DNA of 9,327 nt from Natronohydrobacter sp. (GTDB taxonomy: Bacteria > Pseudomonadota > Alphaproteobacteria > Rhodobacterales > Rhodobacteraceae), in NCBI GenBank assembly GCA_007117255.1, contig SKGU01000209.1, positions 1-9,327 of the forward strand. The letters run 5' to 3'. The notes below the pieces were generated by a model. It was given only the letters and a program-made list of their open reading frames with translations, searched no databases and had not been told where the DNA came from. Shown piece by piece: positions 1-5,580 of this stretch (position 1 is the first letter of the stretch; each line of letters starts with the position of its first letter). The position numbers were made by a program, and so were the translations under genes.

Positions 1-467
1 GTGTCGGCCGTGTCAAAATCCATCTCATATTGGCCATCGACAATCGCCAACGGGCATTCGACCACACGCCGCCCCGCTGCGTGGATAGTGCGCGCGAAGG
101 CGTGATAGACTGGCGTGAACAACATCACCCCATCACCCGGCTGTGTCCAGGTGTGCAGGCACAGGCCCACAGCATTGACCAGCCCATGCGTGGTGAAGAT
201 ATGCGCAGGCTCTACCTGCCAGCCATGACGGTTCTGCATCCACCAGACAATCGCGTCCCTGTAGGCCGTATCATCGCCGCAGTAGCCATAGACGTTGTGA
301 TCGATCAGCCCCTGCAGCGCCGATTGAACACTGGCTGGCGGGTGGAAATCCATATCGGCAACCCACATGGCCAGGCCGTCATCGGGCGCGACACCGTAGC
401 GCGCCTGCATCATATCCCACTTCATGCAGCCTGTGCCACGCCTGTCGATGATCTGATCGAAATTCAT
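1..467 (-). CDS. patB: PatB/MalY-type cystathionine beta-lyase (C-S lyase), N-terminal part
   Basis: PLP-dependent fold-type I aminotransferase-like enzyme that would cleave the C-S bond of cystathionine or cysteine conjugates, releasing homocysteine or a thiol, pyruvate and ammonia in the cytoplasm. The reverse strand is open from an ATG at 467-465 to the left edge (about 155 codons); the C-terminal half, including the PLP-binding lysine, is outside the window. The protein begins MNFDQIIDRRGTGCMKWD. It carries the family block WVADMDFHPPASV, then YGYCGDDTAYRDAIVWWM, then IFTTHGLVNAV and PVYHAFARTI, which are typical of the PatB/MalY subgroup. A strong Shine-Dalgarno GGAGG (477-473) lies 5 bases before the ATG and fixes the start. 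It is divergent from def with a 99-base gap. Assignment to the subgroup is firm; the physiological substrate is not determined by sequence. Confidence 0.88.
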   Translation of the reverse strand, partial: MNFDQIIDRRGTGCMKWDMMQARYGVAPDDGLAMWVADMDFHPPASVQSALQGLIDHNVYGYCGDDTAYRDAIVWWMQNRHGWQVEPAHIFTTHGLVNAVGLCLHTWTQPGDGVMLFTPVYHAFARTIHAAGRRVVECPLAIVDGQYEMDFDTAD

Positions 468-502
468 ATGCGCCTCCGTTTGCGACACAAGCTGACGTGG
501 GC

Positions 503-547
503 GGGGCGGGGGTGCAAGTGCAAAAGCCCATTGAACGGCCCCGCCCC
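503..547. repeat. GC-box inverted repeat between patB and def
   Basis: A perfect 9-bp inverted repeat, GGGGCGGGG at 503-511 and CCCCGCCCC at 539-547, separated by 27 bases, lies in the divergent intergenic region. The right arm falls between a candidate -35 and -10 for def. A short direct repeat TGCAAGTGCAA (513-523) sits between the arms. It could be an operator or an mRNA hairpin for a patB transcript that starts upstream; the function is unknown. Confidence 0.4.
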
Positions 548-558
548 TTGGCTTAAAT
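531..558 (+). promoter_or_regulatory. Candidate promoter of the def-def-fmt operon
   Basis: TTGAAC (531-536) resembles a -35 box and TTAAAT (553-558) a -10 box, with a 16-base spacer. Transcription would start near 565, only a base or two before the def ATG at 567. There is no Shine-Dalgarno sequence upstream of that ATG, which fits a leaderless or nearly leaderless transcript. The call rests on matches to the sigma-70 consensus only. Confidence 0.35.
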
Positions 559-566
559 CGCACAGC

Positions 567-1088
567 ATGAGTATTAAACCCATTCTGATCCACCCGGACC
601 CGCGTCTGAAGAAAGCCTGCGCGCCGATAGAAGATGTCACCTCTGACATCGGCAAGCTGGCCGAAGATATGCTGGAAACCATGTATGACGCGCCCGGTGT
701 CGGGTTGGCCGCGCCGCAGGTGGGCGTGCTCAAGCGCCTGTTCGTGATGGATTGCGTCAAGGAAGAGGGCGAGAGCCCGCGCCCGATGGTGCTGATCAAT
801 CCTGAAATCGTGGCGACATCGCAAGAAGTGAATACCTACGAGGAAGGTTGCTTGTCGATTCCGGAACACTACGCCGAGGTCACTCGCCCGAAGCTGGTGA
901 CGATGCGCTGGACGGGGTTGGACGGGAAAGTTCAGGAAGAAGAATTCGATGGGCTTTGGGCCACTTGCGCCCAACATGAGCTGGACCATCTGAACGGCAA
1001 GCTGTTCATCGATCATCTGGGTGCGATCAAGCGCGGGATGATCACGCGTAAGATGGTGAAGCTGAAGCGCGATCAGGCCCGCGGGTGA
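567..1088 (+). CDS. def: Peptide deformylase
   Basis: Metalloenzyme that removes the N-formyl group from nascent proteins at the ribosome exit. The 173-residue length is normal for the family. All three signature motifs are intact: GVGLAAPQ at residues 44-51, EGCLS at 93-97 (Cys95 metal ligand), and HELDH at 137-141 (His137 and His141 metal ligands, Glu138 catalytic). The reading frame stays open far upstream (to 30), but that stretch is antisense to patB; the ATG at 567 gives the normal N-terminus (MSIKPILIHPDPRL). No Shine-Dalgarno precedes this ATG. First gene of an operon with a second deformylase-like gene (4-base overlap) and fmt, an arrangement common in Rhodobacteraceae. Confidence 0.96.
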   Translation: MSIKPILIHPDPRLKKACAPIEDVTSDIGKLAEDMLETMYDAPGVGLAAPQVGVLKRLFVMDCVKEEGESPRPMVLINPEIVATSQEVNTYEEGCLSIPEHYAEVTRPKLVTMRWTGLDGKVQEEEFDGLWATCAQHELDHLNGKLFIDHLGAIKRGMITRKMVKLKRDQARG

Positions 1089-1579
1089 GTGTGCGTCCCT
1101 GTATCCCGTGGCCCGACAAGCGGTTGCGCAGCGTTGCCGCCGAGGTCGATGCGATTACGGATGAAACGCGGATAATCTGGGCGGATATGATCGACACGAT
1201 GGAAGCCATGCCGGGTGTCGGGCTTGCCGCGCCGCAGATCGGGGTGATGCTGCGGTTGGCCGTGGTGGACGCATCCCAGGACCGTGGGCAGGCTGTGCGC
1301 ATGGCGAATCCTGAAATCCTGCATGCCAGTGTGAAGTTGCGCGCACATGATGAGGCCAGCCCCAACCTGCCCGGAGTCTGGGCGCGAATCGAGCGTCCGC
1401 GCGCGGTGACAGTGCGGTTTCTCAATGCCGAAGGCACGCTCGAAGAGCGCGATTTCGTGGGCTTGTGGGCGACCAGTGTGCAGCACCAGATCGACCATCT
1501 GAACGGACGGATGTATTTCGACCATCTCAGCAAGCTGAAACGAGACATGCTTTTGAAACGGGCACGAAAGGCAGGCTAG
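1085..1579 (+). CDS. Peptide deformylase-like protein, probably catalytically impaired
   Basis: A 164-residue paralogue of the upstream deformylase, aligning from its first residues (MSVRPCIPWPDKRL against MSIKPILIHPDPRL). It starts at a GTG that overlaps the preceding stop codon (GTGA), implying translational coupling; CAGG at 1074-1077 is a weak ribosome site. Motif 1 is intact (GVGLAAPQ, residues 44-51). Motif 2, normally EGCLS, reads EASPN (90-94), replacing the metal-binding Cys with Ser. Motif 3, normally HExDH, reads HQIDH (134-138), replacing the catalytic Glu with Gln. Two of the four active-site residues are therefore lost while the fold-forming regions are kept. By family knowledge such a protein should not deformylate efficiently. 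It may be a structural, ribosome-binding or regulatory paralogue, or may act on another substrate. The frame is intact, so this is not a decayed pseudogene. Confidence 0.9.
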   Translation: MSVRPCIPWPDKRLRSVAAEVDAITDETRIIWADMIDTMEAMPGVGLAAPQIGVMLRLAVVDASQDRGQAVRMANPEILHASVKLRAHDEASPNLPGVWARIERPRAVTVRFLNAEGTLEERDFVGLWATSVQHQIDHLNGRMYFDHLSKLKRDMLLKRARKAG

Positions 1580-2482
1580 ATGCGTGTGGTTTTCATGGGC
1601 ACGCCGGATTTCTCGGTTCCGGCACTGGACGCCATTCATGCGGCGCATGATGTGGCCTGTGTCTATACCCAACCCCCGCGCCCGGCAGGACGCGGCAAGC
1701 AACCACGCCTGACCCCGGTACATGCCCGCGCACAAGCGCTGGGTTTGCCTGTGCGCCATCCCGCGAGTCTGAAAACGCCAGAGGCTCAGGCCGAATTTGC
1801 CGCGCTGGATACGGACGTCGCAGTGGTGGTGGCTTATGGCCTTATCCTGCCACAACCCGTGTTGGATGCGCCGCGATTCGGGTGCCTGAACATCCATGCC
1901 TCGCTTTTGCCGCGTTGGCGTGGTGCAGCCCCGATTCAGCGCGCGATCATGGCAGGCGATACCGAGACAGGCATCTGCATCATGCAGATGGAAGCAGGGC
2001 TGGACACAGGCCCGGTATTGCTGTGCGCTACAACGCCCATTCTCGACACGGATACGGCCCAGACCTTGCATGACCGGCTATCTGATATCGGGGCAGGGCT
2101 GATCTGCGAGGCACTGACCGCCCTGCCCGATCTTGAGCCAACGCCCCAGCCTGAAACAGGCGTGACCTATGCTGCGAAGATTGACAAGGCCGAGGCGCGT
2201 GTTGACTGGACGGAAAGTTCTGTAGTGATCGCGCGGCAAATACGGGGGCTGTCGCCGTTTCCGGGTGCATGGTGTGAAACCCCTTTAGGACGATTGAAGC
2301 TGTTGAACGCGCGCGCCGTTACCGGTCAGGGAAGACCGGGCGAAGTGCTGCATGGATTGACCGTCGCCTGTGGGGATGGGGCCGTAGAGATACGCGAGGT
2401 TCAGCGCCAAGGGAAACGGGCGATGAGCGCGCAGGATTTGCTGCGTGGGACATCAGGGTTGACGGGCGTGATTTTTGTGTAG
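1580..2482 (+). CDS. fmt: Methionyl-tRNA formyltransferase
   Basis: Transfers a formyl group from 10-formyl-tetrahydrofolate to initiator Met-tRNA in the cytoplasm. At 300 residues it is a little shorter than the E. coli enzyme. The N-terminal Rossmann part begins MRVVFMGTPDFSVPAL. Catalytic residues are visible as Asn104 and His106 in NIHASLLPRWRG and Asp142 in GLDTGPVL, each shifted by two from E. coli Asn106, His108 and Asp144. The C-terminal tRNA-binding domain begins near residue 205. The ATG follows the stop codon of the deformylase-like gene directly (TAGATG), so it is the third gene of the operon and probably translationally coupled. Its product makes the substrate group that deformylase later removes. 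Confidence 0.97.
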   Translation: MRVVFMGTPDFSVPALDAIHAAHDVACVYTQPPRPAGRGKQPRLTPVHARAQALGLPVRHPASLKTPEAQAEFAALDTDVAVVVAYGLILPQPVLDAPRFGCLNIHASLLPRWRGAAPIQRAIMAGDTETGICIMQMEAGLDTGPVLLCATTPILDTDTAQTLHDRLSDIGAGLICEALTALPDLEPTPQPETGVTYAAKIDKAEARVDWTESSVVIARQIRGLSPFPGAWCETPLGRLKLLNARAVTGQGRPGEVLHGLTVACGDGAVEIREVQRQGKRAMSAQDLLRGTSGLTGVIFV

Positions 2483-2505
2483 GGTGTGTGCTCAGCACGC
2501 ACCCT
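2481..2505 (+). terminator. Hairpin at the end of fmt, possible terminator
   Basis: AGGGTGTGTGC (2481-2491) pairs with GCACGCACCCT (2495-2505) around a TCA loop, giving 11 pairs with one G-U. The stem starts inside the fmt stop codon. No U-run follows (GCCTTCGCCC), so it is not a standard intrinsic terminator; it may protect the 3' end or act with Rho. Confidence 0.45.
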
Positions 2506-2508
2506 GCC

Positions 2509-2537
2509 TTCGCCCAAACATAATCACATTCTATTAT
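2509..2537 (+). promoter_or_regulatory. Candidate promoter of the DUF2892 gene
   Basis: TATTAT (2532-2537) matches the -10 consensus at five of six positions; TTCGCC (2509-2514) is a weak -35 at the ideal 17-base spacing. The segment is notably AT-rich against its surroundings. Transcription would start near 2544 and leave a leader of about 50 bases. Consensus match only. Confidence 0.35.
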
Positions 2538-2594
2538 TTGCATTTCATGGCGTGCCGTGCTAACTTCCTGTGCAGGTCCAAATGGAGTTAATAA

Positions 2595-2786
2595 ATGACA
2601 GTTGATCGCGCAGTGCTTGCCTTTGCAGGCGTCATGGTTCTTGTCAGTGTCGTGCTGACGACCTTTGTCTCGCCATTGTTCATGTGGTTCACCGTATTTA
2701 TTGGCCTGAACATGTTTCAATCCGCTTTTACGGGGCTTTGTCCTGCGGCCATGGTATTCCGCAAGATGGGCCTTCGCGCAGTTTGA
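2595..2786 (+). CDS. Small DUF2892-type (YgaP-like) inner membrane protein
   Basis: A 63-residue protein with two hydrophobic segments, about residues 7-24 and 28-47, joined by a short turn, followed by GLCPAAMVFRKMGL. The pattern of two helices and a Cys-Pro followed by a short basic amphipathic tail is that of DUF2892, the membrane domain also found at the end of the rhodanese YgaP. GGAG at 2584-2587 lies 7 bases before the ATG, a good ribosome site. It stands alone between fmt and the metK terminator. The conserved Cys49 lies just after the second helix. DUF2892 proteins have no well-established stand-alone function, and none is assigned here. Confidence 0.85.
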   Translation: MTVDRAVLAFAGVMVLVSVVLTTFVSPLFMWFTVFIGLNMFQSAFTGLCPAAMVFRKMGLRAV

Positions 2787-2809
2787 TCGTCGGCTTTAAC
2801 GCGTGGTAG

Positions 2810-2846
2810 AAAAAAGGGGGCAGTCGCATCAAGCGACTGCCCCCTT
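2810..2846 (-). terminator. Intrinsic terminator of metK
   Basis: GGGGGCAGTCGC (2816-2827) pairs perfectly with GCGACTGCCCCC (2833-2844), extended by two A-T pairs, with a 5-base loop. On the minus strand the stem is followed by six U residues (from A at 2810-2815). It lies 20 bases beyond the metK stop. On the plus strand the tail is only CCTCTTTT after the stem, so termination for the DUF2892 gene would be weaker. Confidence 0.9.
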
Positions 2847-2866
2847 CCTCTTTTGCGGGCTGTCGG

Positions 2867-4060
2867 TCAAACGGCCTTCTTGAGTGCCTCGACCAGGTCG
2901 ACCTTCTCCCAAGAAAAGCCACCATCCGATTCCGGGGCGCGACCGAAATGACCATAGGCCGCGGTGCGCGCGTAGATCGGGCGGTTCAGACCTAGATGTT
3001 CGCGGATTCCGCGTGGCGTGAGGTCCATAACCTGCGAAATCGCACGTTCGATCCCTTCGTCATCTACAAGTCCCGTGCCGTGAGTGTCGACATAGATCGA
3101 CAAGGGTTTCGCGACGCCGATCGCGTAAGATATTTGCAAGGTGCAGCGCTGGGCCATTCCGGCGGCCACGACGTTCTTGGCCAAATAGCGTGCCGCATAG
3201 GCTGCCGAGCGGTCGACCTTCGTAGGGTCTTTGCCAGAGAACGCCCCACCCCCATGTGGTGCGGCCCCGCCATAGGTGTCCACGATGATCTTGCGTCCGG
3301 TCAGACCGGCATCCCCATCTGGCCCACCAATAACGAAAGTTCCGGTCGGGTTGACCCACCATTCGGTCTTGTCGGTCAGCCACGCGGCAGGCAGGACTTC
3401 GCGGATATAGGGTTCAACAATCGCGCGGATATCATCCGAAGTCTGATCTTCGCTGGCATGCTGAGTTGACAGAACCAACTGTGTCACTTCGACTGGCTTG
3501 CCGTCCTCATAACGCAACGACAACTGGGTTTTTGCATCCGGCCTGAGCGCGGGCTCGGAGCCGTCCTTGCGGACTTCGGCCAGACGGCGCAGGATTGCAT
3601 GAGAATACTGAATTGGCGCAGGCATCAGATCGGGTGTTTCATCGACAGCATGGCCGAACATGATCCCCTGATCGCCGGCCCCGTCACGGTCAACGCCCTG
3701 CGCAATATGCGCGGATTGTTCGTGCAGAAAGTTCAGGACATGGCAGGTATTCCAGTGGAATTTTTCTTGCTCGTACCCGATATCCTTGATGCAATCGCGC
3801 GCGATTTGCGGGATCCGCCCCATGTAGTCTTTCAGGCGTTCGGGGTCACTCAGCCCGACTTCGCCACCGATCACCACCAGCGACGAAGTGGCGAATGTCT
3901 CGCAAGCGACGCGTGCATTCTCTTCCTCGCTCAATAGCGCATCAAGAACCGCGTCAGAAATCCGGTCGCAAACCTTGTCAGGATGTCCCTCGGATACTGA
4001 TTCCGAGGTGAAAATGTAATTCCGTCTTGCCATGTCAAAACTGCCCGATCCGTGGCGCAT
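2867..4060 (-). CDS. metK: S-adenosylmethionine synthetase (methionine adenosyltransferase)
   Basis: Makes S-adenosylmethionine from methionine and ATP in the cytoplasm. Family signatures are present: GHPDK at residues 25-29, GAGDQGIMFG at 127-136 and GGGAFSGKD at 270-278. Numbering is from the ATG at 4060, which gives 397 residues. Conserved sequence begins at the second in-frame ATG (4033; MARRNYIFTSES), which would give 388 residues, closer to the family norm. The upstream ATG is preferred here because AGGGAG (4070-4065) lies 4 bases before it, whereas the ATG at 4033 has no convincing ribosome site. The gene lies 97 bases after tesA on the same strand and ends at the strong terminator at 2810-2846. 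The leader may regulate translation. The function is certain; the start is not. Confidence 0.97.
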   Translation of the reverse strand: MRHGSGSFDMARRNYIFTSESVSEGHPDKVCDRISDAVLDALLSEEENARVACETFATSSLVVIGGEVGLSDPERLKDYMGRIPQIARDCIKDIGYEQEKFHWNTCHVLNFLHEQSAHIAQGVDRDGAGDQGIMFGHAVDETPDLMPAPIQYSHAILRRLAEVRKDGSEPALRPDAKTQLSLRYEDGKPVEVTQLVLSTQHASEDQTSDDIRAIVEPYIREVLPAAWLTDKTEWWVNPTGTFVIGGPDGDAGLTGRKIIVDTYGGAAPHGGGAFSGKDPTKVDRSAAYAARYLAKNVVAAGMAQRCTLQISYAIGVAKPLSIYVDTHGTGLVDDEGIERAISQVMDLTPRGIREHLGLNRPIYARTAAYGHFGRAPESDGGFSWEKVDLVEALKKAV

Positions 4061-4157
4061 GTGGCTCCCTTAGAGGGCCTTGGCGCAATACTGACTGATA
4101 TTCATCTGCCCATAGCAACATGTGCCATGCGCTACAACCTTGTCTGGGAGGCCTGCG
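4061..4157 (-). promoter_or_regulatory. metK leader with SD-masking hairpins, candidate cis-regulatory RNA
   Basis: Read on the minus strand, the metK ribosome site AGGGAG (4070-4065) pairs with CCCT (4077-4074) in a hairpin with loop CTA and a flanking GG/CC closure (4079-4063). A second segment, GGCCTCCC (4153-4146), can pair with GGGAGCC (4069-4063) with one bulged C, an alternative that would also mask the site. Between them TAGCGCATG (4134-4126) folds with CATGTTGCTA (4122-4113). I could not match this to the SAM/SAH riboswitch consensus often found before metK in Rhodobacterales, nor to SAM-II. A promoter is not evident. Whether the transcript starts here or reads through from tesA is unknown. 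Confidence 0.35.
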
Positions 4158-4886
4158 TCAAGGTGTGCTCTCATGTAGCCCATCAAGAAAGTCGCGCAAA
4201 TGTGGTCCGATGTGTTCCACGATCAGTTTGACGCCTTGCGCATTCGGATGAATGTGATCGTCCTGCATGAGATCGGAAAAGCTTGCACCTGCATCTGCCT
4301 TATCGGTCATGGGTTGCATGAAATTGGGCACCAATGGCACGTTATATGTACCGGCAAGATCGATATACATGCGCTCGAATGCCAGTTTGAATTCCGGGCC
4401 GTAATTGCCGGGCGCGGGCATGCCCGCCAGCATGGCAGGGATACCCTCAAGTTCCAGCCGGCCAAGGATCCCGTTCAGATTTTCGGTGCTTGCGGCGGGG
4501 CTTAGCCCACGCAGCAGGTCATTTCCCCCCAGTGTGATCAGCATTGCATCTACGGGTTCGGACAAGGTCCAGTCCATACGCGCAAGCCCGCCAGCGGTGG
4601 TGTCGCCTGACACGCCAGCATTGATGACCTCGACATCCAGCCCTTCACCACGCAGCCAGGTTTCGAGTTGAGGCACAAAGCCTTCTTCCGTTGGCAAACC
4701 GTATCCTTGGGTCAGACTGTCGCCCAATGCGACCAGCCGCAACGTCTCTGCAGAAGCATGTGAGACGGAAAAACCCAACAAAAGCGTGAAAGAGGCGATT
4801 GCCGCAGCGCAGCGGTTGCCGATCCGGTGTGAGGCCCCATATGCTGCTGCAAGATTGGAAAAAAGGAACGGTTGAATGGTGGACAT
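4158..4886 (-). CDS. tesA: TesA-type periplasmic GDSL esterase (thioesterase I/lysophospholipase L1)
   Basis: SGNH/GDSL hydrolase of 242 residues, expected to hydrolyse acyl-thioesters, lysophospholipids or other esters in the periplasm. Block I is GDSLTQGYGL with nucleophile Ser57; block II GVSGDTTAGG (residues 91-100) supplies the oxyanion Gly; block III is GGND (120-123); block V is DHIH, giving Asp210 and His213. A signal peptide is visible: hydrophobic stretch about 27-41, then SHASA and likely cleavage after Ala46. The N-terminal region ahead of it is unusually long (about 25 residues), but no other in-frame start codon lies between it and the hydrophobic stretch. The start at 4886 lies 11 bases inside the oppositely oriented ybbA. 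The ribosome site is weak. metK follows on the same strand. Confidence 0.93.
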   Translation of the reverse strand: MSTIQPFLFSNLAAAYGASHRIGNRCAAAIASFTLLLGFSVSHASAETLRLVALGDSLTQGYGLPTEEGFVPQLETWLRGEGLDVEVINAGVSGDTTAGGLARMDWTLSEPVDAMLITLGGNDLLRGLSPAASTENLNGILGRLELEGIPAMLAGMPAPGNYGPEFKLAFERMYIDLAGTYNVPLVPNFMQPMTDKADAGASFSDLMQDDHIHPNAQGVKLIVEHIGPHLRDFLDGLHESTP

Positions 4887-5580
4887 GGTTCTCTCGCTCA
4901 AGGAAGTGGCGCTGACGCTACAAGGAAATGCGGGGCCAGTGGGCATCTTGAAAGATATTTCGCTGGATGTCGCGCAGGGGGAAACCGTGGGTCTTGTCGG
5001 GCCGTCGGGGTCTGGCAAATCGTCGCTCCTCATGCTCATGGGTGGGCTTGAACGTGCCACAGCTGGTTCTGTCATGGCACTTGACCATGATCTGACAGCA
5101 CTTGGCGAAGATGCCCTTGCCCGGTTTCGTCGGCAACATATGGGGGTGGTGTTTCAATCTTTCCACCTGATTCCGACAATGACCGCGCTTGAAAATGTTG
5201 CGACCCCGCTGGAATTGGCGGGCAGGCAGGATGCGTTCGAGCGCGCCGAAGAAGAATTGCGTAGCGTCGGGCTGGGGCACAGGCTTGACCACTATCCCGC
5301 GCAGATGTCCGGCGGCGAGCAGCAGCGCGTAGCGCTGGCGCGCGCGGCCGCTCCGCGCCCGGCGATCCTGCTAGCGGATGAACCGACTGGAAATCTGGAC
5401 GGTCCCAACGGTCAGGCCATCATGGATCTGCTCTTTGGCTTGCGTGACAAGCACGGCGCGACCCTGGTGCTGGTCACGCATGCGCCGGAACTGGCCGAAC
5501 GGTGTGACCGCGTGATCAGGCTGGCCGATGGGCGCATCGCGGGCGAAGACCGCCCCAACCGTGCTGAGGCCGCCGAATGA
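4876..5580 (+). CDS. ybbA: ABC transporter ATPase, YbbA/LolD-MacB type
   Basis: A 234-residue nucleotide-binding subunit that energises the membrane partner encoded next. Walker A is GPSGSGKS (residues 42-49), the Q-loop Gln is 94, the signature is MSGGEQQRVALARA (from 144), Walker B is AILLADEPTGNLD (Asp168, Glu169), and the switch His is 202. The start at 4876 is chosen because AGGA (4864-4867) lies 8 bases upstream; a second in-frame ATG at 4885 lacks a good site. It overlaps tesA head-to-head and ybbP by 4 bases (ATGA). The tesA/ybbA/ybbP order is the same as in E. coli. From memory, YbbA and YbbP have been reported to associate with TesA there. That makes a role in handling hydrophobic substrates at the membrane plausible; the substrate here is inferred, not shown. 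Confidence 0.93.
   Translation: MVDMVLSLKEVALTLQGNAGPVGILKDISLDVAQGETVGLVGPSGSGKSSLLMLMGGLERATAGSVMALDHDLTALGEDALARFRRQHMGVVFQSFHLIPTMTALENVATPLELAGRQDAFERAEEELRSVGLGHRLDHYPAQMSGGEQQRVALARAAAPRPAILLADEPTGNLDGPNGQAIMDLLFGLRDKHGATLVLVTHAPELAERCDRVIRLADGRIAGEDRPNRAEAAE

Noticed and set aside
30..566. Long upstream extension of the def frame (total 352 codons)
   Set aside because: It is antisense to the clear patB coding sequence, and the deformylase family begins at the ATG at 567.
1073..2071. Long minus-strand frame of 332 codons opposite the def paralogue and fmt
   Set aside because: No recognisable domain; its residues mirror the codon bias of the plus-strand genes, both of which have clear family motifs.
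2996..3469. Plus-strand frame of 157 codons inside metK
   Set aside because: Antisense shadow of highly conserved MetK sequence, with no ribosome site or domain.
4061..4157. SAM/SAH or SAM-II riboswitch of known type
   Set aside because: The conserved CACAACGGCUUCC-type core and pseudoknot spacing of SAM/SAH were not found by eye, nor a SAM-II core; only a generic SD-masking leader is claimed.
4887..5075. Upstream 63-codon extension of tesA
   Set aside because: It is antisense to the conserved ybbA Walker A region, is rich in Ser/Pro of the antisense type, and would bury the signal peptide.
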